IMG/VR virus record: IMGVR_UViG_3300023118_000011
Location: 1-47,788 of that record
Strand: one strand, 5' to 3'
Origin: a virus
Length of the DNA stretch: 47,788 bases
The first letter of the stretch is position 1; each line of letters begins with the position of its first letter. This document shows positions 1 through 7,374 of the stretch, in pieces. A model generated the notes under the pieces. The model did no database searches. It had not been told where the DNA came from and worked only from the letters and a program-made list of their open reading frames with translations. Both the position numbers and the translations under genes were made by a program.

Positions 1-58
1 GCAGACGGTTGCCGACGGCCTACGCGCCGCCCTCGCCCGCGTCGGGGGTACTGCATGA
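1..58 (+). CDS. 3' end of junction-spanning small early protein
   Basis: This is the end of the gene that starts at 47633. The window's first seven bases (GCAGACG) are the same as its last seven. If that duplicate is removed, the frame from 47633 runs on through GTT at 8-10 and stops at TGA 56-58, giving a 68-residue protein. The stop then overlaps the ATG of the next gene (55) as ATGA, the same junction seen at 47442/47445 and 47633/47636. Read without merging, the tail becomes an arginine- and proline-rich run that fuses into the next gene, which looks wrong. Function unknown. Confidence 0.7.
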   Translation, partial: QTVADGLRAALARVGGTA

Positions 59-252
59 TCCCGGGCCAGCTCACCTATGACCTGCAAGCGCCGCCGCCGA
101 ACCCATGGGAAGACGGCATCCCCCAGGACGTCATCGACAAGGCCACGAACCGGCTGATGGCGCGCGGCATCTATGACCCCACCGACGAGCAGTTGACCGA
201 CATGTGCGTGGTGGTGTGGAACGACGAATCGGAATGGGAGAGGGAGCCGTGA
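55..252 (+). CDS. hypothetical early protein, 65 aa
   Basis: A small acidic protein with no domain that I recognise. It starts in an ATGA overlap with the junction-spanning gene, and its own TGA overlaps the GTG of the next gene at 249, so it sits inside a tightly coupled plus-strand operon. The N-terminal third is proline rich (PPPNPW) and the rest looks helical. Such proteins in the early operon of virulent phages often act on the host, but nothing in the sequence shows that here. Confidence 0.7.
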   Translation: MIPGQLTYDLQAPPPNPWEDGIPQDVIDKATNRLMARGIYDPTDEQLTDMCVVVWNDESEWEREP

Positions 253-467
253 CGAAAACACGAGACATCTTGGATGTACTGAGCGAAGACCGTCTTAAAG
301 CGCACCCGAAGCTTGATGGCGGCAGTTACGAGCGTTCGATCATGGCGTATGCGTGGGTGGCAAGCGCCATCGATGTTCTCGAGCGCATCCGCGACACGTC
401 CACTGATGAAACAGCCCGCAATGACGCTTCTTGGGCCCTTGAAGCAAGGTCGATAACTTATGACTGA
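249..467 (+). CDS. hypothetical early protein, 72 aa
   Basis: The start is GTG at 249, overlapping the previous stop as GTGA and preceded by a purine-rich ribosome site (GAGAGGGAG). An upstream in-frame start at 204 would lie inside the neighbouring gene and is less likely. The protein is mostly helical, with a central segment resembling helper helices of small phage proteins, and no motif I can name. Its 3' end overlaps the next gene by 8 bases, which suggests translational coupling. Function unknown. Confidence 0.65.
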   Translation: MTKTRDILDVLSEDRLKAHPKLDGGSYERSIMAYAWVASAIDVLERIRDTSTDETARNDASWALEARSITYD

Positions 468-855
468 TCGGAAGCTGTTGCCCGTTGAGGTCGAGGCCGA
501 GAAACACGCATGGTGGATTCTTTGCACCTATGACGTAGGCCCCACGCCAGTTGCCGCCATGCAAGCGGCAGGTCATCTTCGCCGTATGGCGGCCACCATC
601 GTCCGACTTGAGCGAGACCTCGCCACCGAACGCCGCCTGCACCGCGACACCGAAAAGCGGGCGGAACTCTACAAGACCGAGCGCGATGTGGCTCGGCGCG
701 AGCGGGATGAAAGGTTTTCTCAGGTGACTATTTCTAGCGACTTGAGAACGGCTACCGGATGTGATCTTGACGGGCTTATCCCGATGGGTCTCGAGCGTGG
801 CGACCGCAGTGACGCCGAGTTGCGTAAATACCTCATTGACAAAAAGGGAAGCTAA
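460..855 (+). CDS. hypothetical coiled-coil protein, 131 aa
   Basis: Residues 40-85 are a long charged helix with heptad-like spacing (repeated Arg, Glu and Leu), so a coiled coil and probably a dimer. The N-terminus contains HAWWILCTYD. No enzymatic motif is visible. The ATG overlaps the upstream gene by 8 bases and the TAA shares one base with the next ATG, so it belongs to the same polycistronic early message. Similar coiled-coil proteins of unknown role are common in phage early regions. Confidence 0.7.
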   Translation: MTDRKLLPVEVEAEKHAWWILCTYDVGPTPVAAMQAAGHLRRMAATIVRLERDLATERRLHRDTEKRAELYKTERDVARRERDERFSQVTISSDLRTATGCDLDGLIPMGLERGDRSDAELRKYLIDKKGS

Positions 856-1109
856 TGAACCCTCTGTACCTCCCCGAACGCCAGATGATCCGCCACAAGC
901 AAGCCGAGTGGACCGAGGCGATGCATATGGCCGCTGCACGCAAGCGCATGCGCGCCTACCGCTGGCGTCTACGCCGGGCCCGTATGAAGACCGTCGTCGC
1001 TGACTGGATTTTCGTCAACCGGCATTTCTTCGCCTTTCTCTTTCACCTGGCGCTGTGGACGTTCATCGCGCTGGTGTTCACCGCTTCGATCTTGGGGTTT
1101 CGTCGATGA
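855..1109 (+). CDS. hypothetical basic membrane protein, 84 aa
   Basis: The first 50 residues are strongly basic (many Arg), followed by one clear membrane segment at about 56-77 (FFAFLFHLALWTFIALVFTA). The positive charge before the segment predicts an N-in single-pass inner-membrane protein. It is coupled to the gene before it by a one-base stop/start overlap and to the next by ATGA. A role at the host membrane, such as superinfection exclusion, is possible but only a guess. Confidence 0.65.
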   Translation: MNPLYLPERQMIRHKQAEWTEAMHMAAARKRMRAYRWRLRRARMKTVVADWIFVNRHFFAFLFHLALWTFIALVFTASILGFRR

Positions 1110-1327
1110 GCCTGACCATTCGCATGCGCCGCGCGCTGGCGGCGTTTCGTGCCGATCCGAAGGTGGATGTGTTTACGGTAACTGTCCCGAAGAGCCATCA
1201 GGTTGTCATAGAGACCCGTGGCGGGGGAGGCGGCGGCAGCGGGAAGCCGAATACCGGCTTTGTCCCCGGAGTGGGTGGCAATTACGCGGACGGAGTGACG
1301 CACATTAGTGTCACGAAGAAGCCCTGA
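1106..1327 (+). CDS. hypothetical small protein with glycine run, 73 aa
   Basis: The start at 1106 is chosen because it forms an ATGA overlap with the preceding gene; the longer in-frame ORF from 1055 would run through that gene's membrane segment. A basic N-terminus is followed by a short beta-rich stretch, then an uninterrupted run of six glycines and a beta-rich tail ending in KKP. The last base of its TGA is the first of the next ATG. No family recognised. Confidence 0.6.
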   Translation: MSLTIRMRRALAAFRADPKVDVFTVTVPKSHQVVIETRGGGGGGSGKPNTGFVPGVGGNYADGVTHISVTKKP

Positions 1328-1797
1328 TGATCACCGTCTACCCCCATCAGGTCATCCCGTACCCGATCCACCGGGTGCCGCCCAAGTGCCCGTACTGCGC
1401 GCGTCGGTCAGAGCTGGTCGATTCCGTCGCCGTATACGGCCGAAGCTACGGCCCGATCTGGTTGTGCGCGCACTGCGAGGCGTTGGTGGGCTGCCACAAG
1501 AACTCACCGGATTTCGCGCCGCTGGGCAGGCTGGCCGATGCCGGGCTTCGCAAGCTGAAGACGGAGGTTCACGCGCTTCTCGATCCGTACTGGCGCGAGA
1601 CGAAAGGGGGATCACAGGCTTTCCGGCGTAAGGCGATTTATCGGCTGCTCGGCGACGAACTCGGCATCAAGCCCTGCCGCTGCCATGTGGGCGATATGGA
1701 CGACGCCATGTGCGAGCGCGTGCTCGATCTTCTCCACTCCGCGCGCTGGCGTGTCCTCGCCGCGGGCGCCATCACTCACACCGCCAACGAGACGTAA
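1327..1797 (+). CDS. DUF3268 zinc-finger protein
   Basis: Residues 20-75 show the zinc-binding layout of the DUF3268 family: CPYC near residue 21, then VAVYGRSYGPIW, then CAHC and a conserved VGCHKNS. The four cysteines should bind one zinc. A downstream helical part carries a second Cys/His cluster (CRCHVGDMDD). This family is common in phage and prophage early regions and its function is not established. It starts one base into the preceding stop and lies in the same operon. Confidence 0.8.
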   Translation: MITVYPHQVIPYPIHRVPPKCPYCARRSELVDSVAVYGRSYGPIWLCAHCEALVGCHKNSPDFAPLGRLADAGLRKLKTEVHALLDPYWRETKGGSQAFRRKAIYRLLGDELGIKPCRCHVGDMDDAMCERVLDLLHSARWRVLAAGAITHTANET

Positions 1798-1799
1798 CG

Positions 1800-2054
1800 A
1801 TGCACATTCTGGGAACCATGGCCGACTGCAACGGCTGGGCGATGAACACGACCGATGGCGAGCTAGCCTTGCGGGTTCGTTCGCCGGCCTTCCGCGGCGG
1901 CAGTCACACCGTGCAATGGCTTCTGAGCGACGGCACCGGCATGTGGTACGAACCGCAGCCGGGCGAGACAGAACGTCTCGAGGATCAGTTTCAGAAGGCG
2001 TTCAAGGAAAAGTCGATGGCCGGCACCTTCGCGAACTCATACGACGCGTTCTAA
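1800..2054 (+). CDS. hypothetical protein, 84 aa, last gene of the plus operon
   Basis: The ATG at 1800 comes 2 bases after the previous stop; an upstream ORF extension to 1710 is rejected because it overlaps the DUF3268 gene. The product looks like a small beta-rich domain with a helical C-terminus and contains GTGMWYEPQPG. No family recognised. It is the last gene of the plus arm and is followed by the hairpin at 2062-2095. Confidence 0.65.
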   Translation: MHILGTMADCNGWAMNTTDGELALRVRSPAFRGGSHTVQWLLSDGTGMWYEPQPGETERLEDQFQKAFKEKSMAGTFANSYDAF

Positions 2055-2061
2055 GCAAAGT

Positions 2062-2095
2062 GCCCCGGCAGGGGCGTAAGGGGCGCTGCCGGGGC
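2062..2095. terminator. 10-bp perfect hairpin after the plus operon
   Basis: GCCCCGGCAG at 2062-2071 pairs perfectly with CTGCCGGGGC at 2086-2095 around a 14-base loop. It begins 8 bases after the stop of the last plus-strand gene. There is no U-tract, so it may stop or stabilise transcripts by another route. Position between converging operons supports a terminator role. Confidence 0.45.
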
Positions 2096-2219
2096 GTGGC
2101 TGCCGAAGCCGTGACGATCGTATACGCCAGGGTGTAACGAATACGGGTCACCTGGGCTTGCCACACCGGAGTCGCGTCACCGCGCAGTAGGGTCGCCTGG
2201 CGGGATCATCCTATCAGGT

Positions 2220-2259
2220 GCGAGGGGCGACGGCACACTGCCATACCGCCGCCCCTCGC
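2220..2259. terminator. 10-bp perfect hairpin in the convergent gap
   Basis: GCGAGGGGCG at 2220-2229 pairs perfectly with CGCCCCTCGC at 2250-2259 around a 20-base loop. It lies 33 bases beyond the end of the minus-strand tail-fibre assembly gene. No U-tract follows on either strand. Together with 2062-2095 it fills the 237-base gap where the two arms meet; I see no gene or tRNA in that gap. Confidence 0.4.
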
Positions 2260-2291
2260 TGCGTCCGGAGACGCGGGTCGATGCTACACGA

Positions 2292-2771
2292 TCAGGACAA
2301 ACTCACGGGCGACGTGATGGCAGCCCCGTAGCCCGGCTGGGGTGGTGTGGGCCACGTCGGGTTCTGCGCAGTCAGCACGACGCGATTGACTGCGACGCGG
2401 AACTGCTTCCATTTCGTCAGCATCGCCACATCGTCATCGGTGGCTTCACCGATATCAACCGCATCCTGCAAAGGGCCTATAGCGAGTGTGGCTGCGGCGA
2501 GATATTGATTTCTCGTCGCCGTGTTCGCAGCCAGAATCTCGGCCGGCGTTGGCCCCGGAGGGGGGAGTGGGGCAGCGAAGTTAGCGCCGTCGTAGGTCCA
2601 TCCCACCAGTGGGGTCGGCGATACGCCGGTGATGTCTACGCAGTCCGCGACGAAGCCGGGCGACCAAATCGTATTGAACGGGATTTCATTGCCTTCGGCA
2701 TCGAAGATAGGGTCGAAAATCTGAAGGATGACGCCCTCGGGAACGTAGGCGTGAAATGATCCGGTGCTCAT
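2292..2771 (-). CDS. tail fibre assembly chaperone
   Basis: This has the layout of the phage tail-fibre assembly (Caudo_TAP) family. An N-terminal beta domain of about 80 residues ends in GWTYDGANF. A proline-rich linker follows (PLPPPGPTPAE), then a helical domain with the characteristic LTKWKQFRVAVNRV near residues 115-130. Such proteins help the fibre fold and trimerise and are normally encoded just after the fibre gene, as here. Its start shares a base with the fibre stop. It is the last gene of the late operon. Confidence 0.75.
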   Translation of the reverse strand: MSTGSFHAYVPEGVILQIFDPIFDAEGNEIPFNTIWSPGFVADCVDITGVSPTPLVGWTYDGANFAAPLPPPGPTPAEILAANTATRNQYLAAATLAIGPLQDAVDIGEATDDDVAMLTKWKQFRVAVNRVVLTAQNPTWPTPPQPGYGAAITSPVSLS

Positions 2772-3637
2772 TAGCGGTATTCCTCGATGATGACAATGCC
2801 GTCCAGACCGGCCAGTCCTACAGTCGCTGCCGAGCTGGCGACTGTGATCTGACCATCGCCGCCTCGCCCTGGACCGTAGCCGAAGACTGCTGACACGCCA
2901 CCCCAGCCTTTGGATCCGTTATTGGTCTGGGTGGCGATCACAGTAGAACCAGCGGCGCCCTGACAGTTGAGAATATTGCCGCCGGTGGCGATAGCTGGCG
3001 GCGCCGCACCGAGCTGCGTAATGGGTGGTGTAAGCAGCAGGTTGTTGCCGCCATTGCCGCCTGGTGCACTCATTGGCGTCGGTGTAGCTGCGAATGAACT
3101 TGACCCGCCCGAGCCACCGGCAGCTCCCGATGCAACACTTCCACGTAAACCGACAATGAGTGTTACCCCCGAAAATCCAGTGGTGTAAAGGCTTTCGCAA
3201 TACGACCCACCGGAGCCCGAACCTCCTAGGGACACGTTCGTCGTGTTAGTCGCTACAGTGCCGCCACCACCACCGCCAGCGCCAGCCACACGCACACGAA
3301 CCATGCGTGTGCCGGGTGTCGGGGTATAGGTATAGGTGCCTGGTGTAGCGAATATCTGGGTTCCTGTCAGCCTGCCGGTCAGGGCAATTTTGAGGTTTGC
3401 GAGAAGCGTTGCCGTCGTCCCGTCATCCACGGCATTTGCACCGGTGTTATCCACGATCAACTGAGCCAGCACCGCCGCCATGATCGACGACTGCCGCATC
3501 CCCTTGTTGATGATGGCCGACTTCGCGACACCGCTGACATTGCCGGTGGTGACGATGGGGTCGGCCGCGTAGGTGGCTTGCGAGGCGACATTGGGTGCCG
3601 GGCCAGGGGCGACGACGAGGAAATCATTGGTTGCCAT
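2771..3637 (-). CDS. tail fibre / glycine-rich receptor-binding adhesin
   Basis: The ATG at 3637 (MATNDFLVVAPG) is chosen over the ORF extension to 3775 because it matches the usual start of these fibres and has CAGGA upstream. Residues 1-110 are the attachment region with the common motif MRQSSIMAAVLAQLIVD. Residues about 120-288 are a glycine-rich domain: a G6 run, then GGSGSGG, GGSGG, GGNGGNN and GPGRGG. Such motifs form polyglycine-II sheets in phage adhesins such as S16 gp38. The C-terminal half is therefore the probable host-recognition part. The assembly chaperone follows directly. Confidence 0.75.
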   Translation of the reverse strand: MATNDFLVVAPGPAPNVASQATYAADPIVTTGNVSGVAKSAIINKGMRQSSIMAAVLAQLIVDNTGANAVDDGTTATLLANLKIALTGRLTGTQIFATPGTYTYTPTPGTRMVRVRVAGAGGGGGGTVATNTTNVSLGGSGSGGSYCESLYTTGFSGVTLIVGLRGSVASGAAGGSGGSSSFAATPTPMSAPGGNGGNNLLLTPPITQLGAAPPAIATGGNILNCQGAAGSTVIATQTNNGSKGWGGVSAVFGYGPGRGGDGQITVASSAATVGLAGLDGIVIIEEYR

Positions 3638-3662
3638 GAGGATGTCCTGAAGATGAAAGGGG

Positions 3663-4316
3663 TCAGGCAGGGATGACCCACGCGCCGACGTCGAAACCGC
3701 TAACAAGGTCATTTTCTGAGTCGAAGCCGAACGCAGGTACGCCCGGTACGGAGTTGACGAAATAGTACGCGACACCGATCGCTTCAGGCTTCAGCGGAAG
3801 GTAGCCCTGTGTCAGAAGCGCCACGAACAACGCTGAGGGCGGGGCACCGGCAATCACGACCGTCATTGTCATGTCGCCGTTGTCCTGCACGAAGATGTTG
3901 GACGAGGCTGGGAAGACTTGATCGATGATCGCCTTCCAGCCCGCCATGGATCCGTCCCAGCGGTTCGCGCCGATCTTCGCGCGGATCAGGATGCGATACG
4001 TATCGTCGGGTAGGGTGGTGAGCCCGGTATCGGGGTCAAACGGCCCTTTCCACACGCCTTGATCAAAGCCAAGGCCGGCGATATCGAACGAGAAGTAGAC
4101 GCCGGCAATGGGCACCGCCACGTTCCGGCTGATGCCGACCCATGCGCCCACCGCATCGAGCTGGGCGCCTTCGGCCAGGTCAAGGTCGAACGAGTCAACC
4201 AGCGATAGGTCGAAGTCCCGAATCGCGCTGATGTCGCTGGTGATGCCGTCGACCAGCGCCACGAACTTCGGCTTGTCGGCATGCTCGGCGGTGATCCGAT
4301 CGGTGTATTCGCTCAT
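3663..4316 (-). CDS. DUF2612 baseplate/tail protein
   Basis: A 217-residue protein starting MSEYTDRITAEH. The N-terminal half has the DUF2612 signature, LAEGAQLDAVGAWVGISR, followed by a segment ending LPDDTYRILIRAKI. The C-terminus is beta-rich. The family is encoded between baseplate J and the tail fibre in many myoviruses and probably links the fibre to the baseplate wedge. The start at 4316 lies 2 bases after the J gene; the long ORF upstream to 5000 is a shadow of baseplate J. Confidence 0.75.
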   Translation of the reverse strand: MSEYTDRITAEHADKPKFVALVDGITSDISAIRDFDLSLVDSFDLDLAEGAQLDAVGAWVGISRNVAVPIAGVYFSFDIAGLGFDQGVWKGPFDPDTGLTTLPDDTYRILIRAKIGANRWDGSMAGWKAIIDQVFPASSNIFVQDNGDMTMTVVIAGAPPSALFVALLTQGYLPLKPEAIGVAYYFVNSVPGVPAFGFDSENDLVSGFDVGAWVIPA

Positions 4317-4318
4317 CG

Positions 4319-5503
4319 TCAGGTCGCCGTCAGGGTGACAGTGCCGGTGGTCGCGGAGGCGGCCTCGTTGAAGGCCAGCGGGACGTCGGCCGCAGCCAAG
4401 CTCCCCGCACCACGCTTGAGCGTCAGGGCTGTCAGGCTGAAGGTGGAGGAAAGCGGCACCGACTTGACGGCCTCGATCAGGTCGCCCCACTCGACCGCCT
4501 TGGCAATGCCACCGCCGAGGGGCAGGGCATTGATGTAGGCGATGACGGCATTGACCGCCGCGGTACCCACTGAGGCGCTGTAGCCGGGCAGCGCCTTGAC
4601 CGTGATCGCGACGGTGATCGGAACACCGGTCGGCCGGCTGAACTTGATCACCTGGGGCTGGCCGTAGACGTTCGTGATCGTCACCGACGTGCTGCCGAAC
4701 GTGGGGCTTCCCAGGGTCTTCTTCAGAGCGATCGCCGGCGCGATGGCATTGACGTCGCCACCCTCGACCACGAACGCGGTGTTGTAGGCGGGGATGCCGT
4801 TGGCGTCGGTGACGTTGGTGTCGTTCTCGAGCCCGACCACACGCGTCACGCCGGGCACGTTGGACACGGCGCCGATCATGCCATCCAGCACGGTTTGCGA
4901 GGGCAGGGCGACCGAGAGGACTTGGCGGGCGCGCAGCTCGGCGTCGGTCTCGATCGCGTCGCCCGGCACGGCAGCAGCGGCGTTGTTGACCGTCTGCCAA
5001 CCGCGGGTCGGCGTAGCGATCTGGGTGACGGTGGCAGGATCCGCACGGATGGCGCCGACGTTAACGGCCGTTGCGGTCACCGTGATCGTGCCGGCGCTGG
5101 GGATCGTCACGCTCGCCGGCAGGTTCCAGAGGTTTTGGTTGCTGTCGCGCACCTGGCCATTGGTGATCGTGGTACCGACCGTACCGCCAATATCGACATC
5201 GACCGTGGAGTTCGTCGCCTCGTTGACTGTGATGCCATTGATTTTCACGTTCGATTGCAGGGCGCGGCCCGATGCGGTCAGCGGCGAGAAGCTGTTGTAG
5301 ATCGCCACGGCCGCCGAATTGCAGTCAGTGAAGGCAAGCGCCATCAAGGCGATGAACTGGCCGTCCTGACTGTCCGGCGCGATGTAGGTGTCGGCGCCGA
5401 AGATGGTGGCGTACTGGCCCTGCACGAAGGTCAGTACATCGGCGTAACTCGGGGCCGTGATGCCCGAGGCATCAATGACAGGGGCGACAGTGGTGATGGT
5501 CAC
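4319..5503 (-). CDS. baseplate J-like protein
   Basis: A 394-residue member of the baseplate J/gp47 family. The N-terminus has the typical opening YADVLTFVQGQYATIFG, then DSQDGQFIALMALAFTDCNSA. The middle carries the conserved GRALQSNVKINGI and, further on, ETDAELRARQVLSVALPSQT. This protein forms the wedge that surrounds the hub in contractile-tail baseplates. It overlaps the gp25-like gene upstream by 4 bases and is followed by DUF2612 after 2 bases. Confidence 0.9.
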   Translation of the reverse strand: MTITTVAPVIDASGITAPSYADVLTFVQGQYATIFGADTYIAPDSQDGQFIALMALAFTDCNSAAVAIYNSFSPLTASGRALQSNVKINGITVNEATNSTVDVDIGGTVGTTITNGQVRDSNQNLWNLPASVTIPSAGTITVTATAVNVGAIRADPATVTQIATPTRGWQTVNNAAAAVPGDAIETDAELRARQVLSVALPSQTVLDGMIGAVSNVPGVTRVVGLENDTNVTDANGIPAYNTAFVVEGGDVNAIAPAIALKKTLGSPTFGSTSVTITNVYGQPQVIKFSRPTGVPITVAITVKALPGYSASVGTAAVNAVIAYINALPLGGGIAKAVEWGDLIEAVKSVPLSSTFSLTALTLKRGAGSLAAADVPLAFNEAASATTGTVTLTAT

Positions 5504-5844
5504 AAGGTTTCCTCGACGGTCACGTTGCGCCCGTAGATCGTACTGACGGTCGCGGCGATGGTGAGTTTACGGGTGGTGGCGTCGCGGTTGCTGCTGTAGC
5601 TGACCAGCTCAAGAACCCCTGGCGTGCCCAGGATGCGTTCCTTGATTTCCGGGTCGTAGAGGTTTCCGGTGTACTTGCCCAGCACGCGGGTCTCGTAGGC
5701 GGTCCCCTCGGTCGTGTCGAGGAACCATTGGCCGGCCCACAGACGCAAGCGGGTGCCGATGGCCTGCCCGACACACTCCGGGGTGTCCTGAAGGAAGGTG
5801 TTCAGCATGTAGTCGCCATCGGGGTCGAGCTTTCGATACCGCAT
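5500..5844 (-). CDS. gp25/W-like baseplate wedge protein
   Basis: The ATG at 5844 has a near-perfect ribosome site (GGAGG, 5 bases away); the ORF extension to a TTG at 5862 has none. The 114-residue product reads MRYRKLDPDGDYM, then CVGQAIGTRLRLWAGQWFLD, then ERILGTPGVLEL. That matches the small baseplate proteins encoded immediately before J in Bcep-type and Mu-like phages, which correspond to T4 gp25. It lies directly after the terminator at 5863-5890, so it probably needs readthrough or antitermination. Confidence 0.75.
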   Translation of the reverse strand: MRYRKLDPDGDYMLNTFLQDTPECVGQAIGTRLRLWAGQWFLDTTEGTAYETRVLGKYTGNLYDPEIKERILGTPGVLELVSYSSNRDATTRKLTIAATVSTIYGRNVTVEETL

Positions 5845-5862
5845 CGCGTCCTCCGGAGACAA

Positions 5863-5890
5863 GAAAAAAGCCCGCGCTGGGGCGGGCTTG
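5863..5890 (-). terminator. intrinsic terminator of the moron cassette
   Basis: On the minus strand AAGCCCGC and GCGGGCTT (plus 5882-5889 and 5868-5875) form a GC-rich hairpin with a short loop, followed by a run of six U. It follows the stop of the 62-residue gene (5919) and precedes the gp25-like gene. The structure is a textbook Rho-independent terminator. Confidence 0.85.
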
Positions 5891-5918
5891 AGTATAGGGC
5901 GGATGCGGGTAGGGCGCG

Positions 5919-6107
5919 CTATGCGTACTTTAGTTCGCGATAGGGCCTGTCGTCTAAGCGGGCGGCGTTAGTTGTGAGGATGCGCATCCAGTCCCTGTAC
6001 GCGCCATGTGGCGAAGATCCCATGCCATATAGGCCGCCCTTAACCCCGCACCGCCAAAGGCCGTTGAAGTAACTGACGTTCGGTTTCCTCAAGGCATAGC
6101 CGTTCAC
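5919..6107 (-). CDS. hypothetical protein, 62 aa, second gene of moron cassette
   Basis: The start is GTG at 6107, overlapping the TGA of the upstream secreted-protein gene as GTGA, so the two are co-translated. The core reads YFNGLWRCGV then GMGSSPHGAYRDWMR. This is the pattern of a short aromatic-rich domain that I have seen in several small phage and prophage proteins, with no known function. A strong terminator follows at once. It is not a structural gene by size or composition. Confidence 0.6.
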   Translation of the reverse strand: MNGYALRKPNVSYFNGLWRCGVKGGLYGMGSSPHGAYRDWMRILTTNAARLDDRPYRELKYA

Positions 6108-6649
6108 GTAGCCACCGCCAGCGTGTCACCGCACTGCTGCCGCTCCACCACACGCATCTGCTCCATGTTCCAGTAGCCGGTCGAGCCCGACTTCATCAGG
6201 AAGACTTGGGCTTCAATCTTGTCGCGGATGTGGCGGCAGGCGATACCCTTGCGGACGTCGGCGCGGTTTCCGGCAGGAATGCGGGCCATATCGTTGTCGG
6301 TGGGGGTGACGTAGCCGAACATGGCGTCGTAGCGCCTGAAGCTCTCGGCGAGGTCGACCGACTTCGCGTGGGTCAGGTGGTCGTTGACGGTATAGCAGTC
6401 CAGCTCGGGCAGGCCGATCGTATCGTTCAACACTGCCAAATGGGTGCAAAGGACGATCTGCTGGTCCTTCGGCCCCAAAGTGCGAAGCCATGCCACTTGC
6501 TCGGCGGTCATGTGGTTCATAGCGCGCTGACCTGCCGCGATAGCCGGGCCAGCCGTCGCCGCCTCCACCTCGCGGAAGGGCGACATCGCCAGGATGAACA
6601 TCACGGACAGGACGATCAGGGCGTAGAGGGTGCGAAGGGTGAATTTCAT
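6104..6649 (-). CDS. exported four-cysteine protein, first gene of moron cassette
   Basis: A start at 6649 gives a signal sequence: basic MKFTLR, a hydrophobic stretch of about 16 residues (LYALIVLSVMFILAMS) and a likely cleavage site after REVEA. The mature part of about 150 residues contains four cysteines (in LCTHL, LDCYT, IACRH and QQCGD), enough for two disulphides in the periplasm. The ORF could extend to 6694, but that start would lie inside the promoter motif. No family recognised. Its own promoter, its terminator and its export signal suggest a lysogeny- or infection-time host modifier such as an exclusion protein. That role is inference. Confidence 0.7.
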   Translation of the reverse strand: MKFTLRTLYALIVLSVMFILAMSPFREVEAATAGPAIAAGQRAMNHMTAEQVAWLRTLGPKDQQIVLCTHLAVLNDTIGLPELDCYTVNDHLTHAKSVDLAESFRRYDAMFGYVTPTDNDMARIPAGNRADVRKGIACRHIRDKIEAQVFLMKSGSTGYWNMEQMRVVERQQCGDTLAVAT

Positions 6650-6675
6650 GGAGTCGGCCTCGGGTAGATGAGGGG

Positions 6676-6704
6676 ACGATATACCTGCAACCATAGGATT
6701 GCAA
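6676..6704 (-). promoter_or_regulatory. TTGCAA-motif promoter (copy A)
   Basis: On the minus strand the 18-base motif TGCAATCCTATGGTTGCA (plus 6686-6703) carries a -35 box TTGCAA. A 17-base spacer leads to TATCGT; TATATC at a 15-base spacing is the alternative. It sits between the stop of the spike gene (6709) and the start of the exported protein (6649). The same motif occurs at 37.6 and 47.15 kb, and in a degenerate form at 30.66 kb. Confidence 0.65.
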
Positions 6705-6708
6705 GTGA

Positions 6709-7374
6709 TCAGGGAACTGGCATGCCTGACGTGCCGCCGCCTGTCTGGACACCGCTGTGAATATGAGTCTTAAGGGAAACAGTTCCAGCGATAACGTCTA
6801 CTGGCGTTGTGATTGTCCCTGAAACCGTCATATTACCGGTGACTTCGAAGCCTGCCGGAGCCAGCGCGCGGATATGTCCGGAAGGCTGGATTTCGATCAG
6901 CGCGGTACCGGCATCATTCCGAAGCTGCACGGCGGTGGTGCTGGGGGCAGGGGAGAGGGAGCGAGGTAGGGAACGGATGCCAACGATGGCGAAGGCGTCG
7001 GACAAGTTGTGCTTGCGCGCCGCCGTGGGCTGCTGGATGCCCCCCAGCGCGTGCCAGGCATCGATGCCCCGGCTGCCGAAGACGAGGATGCACTCATCCC
7101 CTGCTTTGACCGGGAACGTCAGGGAGAAGCCGCCACCGGACGGGAACTGGACCGGCACATCGGTGATGACCGGCAGGGACACGGCGGTGACCGTGCCATC
7201 GGGGGCCGTGATGTTGCCCTGTATGGCGGGCTGCACGGTCGCCGTCTGCGTCGTCGCGTCGTAGGACTGCACGATGCCGGGGAGCATGGTCCAGACGGCG
7301 GCGAGGGCGCTGGCGACAGCAGTTCGGTAGACGGCCTCGGGGTCATCGAAGCGTTCGGGATTGCTAGTTGCCAT
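6709..7374 (-). CDS. baseplate spike protein (Gp138/gpV type)
   Basis: A 221-residue protein starting MATSNPERFDD. Residues 20-110 match the Gp138 N-terminal OB-like domain: LPGIVQSYDATTQTATVQPA, then VPVQFPSGGGFSLTFPVKAGDECILVF. The C-terminal part is a beta-prism-like region with GFEVTGNMTVSGTITTPVDV and ends in THIHSGVQTGGGTSGMPVP. The THIHS motif is typical of metal-binding spike tips. It pierces the outer membrane at the tip of the tail tube. It overlaps the hub gene upstream by 11 bases. Confidence 0.85.
   Translation of the reverse strand: MATSNPERFDDPEAVYRTAVASALAAVWTMLPGIVQSYDATTQTATVQPAIQGNITAPDGTVTAVSLPVITDVPVQFPSGGGFSLTFPVKAGDECILVFGSRGIDAWHALGGIQQPTAARKHNLSDAFAIVGIRSLPRSLSPAPSTTAVQLRNDAGTALIEIQPSGHIRALAPAGFEVTGNMTVSGTITTPVDVIAGTVSLKTHIHSGVQTGGGTSGMPVP

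Noticed and set aside
2055-2291. Possible tRNA in the gap between the arms
   Set aside because: No T-arm sequence, anticodon stem or CCA-type end can be placed; only the two hairpins are convincing.
4317-5000. N-terminal extension of the DUF2612 gene to 5000
   Set aside because: Arg-rich nonsense that overlaps baseplate J; the start at 4316 gives the usual family beginning.
5845-5862. TTG start of the gp25-like gene at 5862
   Set aside because: The ATG at 5844 has a near-perfect ribosome site and gives the conserved start MRYRKLD; the TTG has none.
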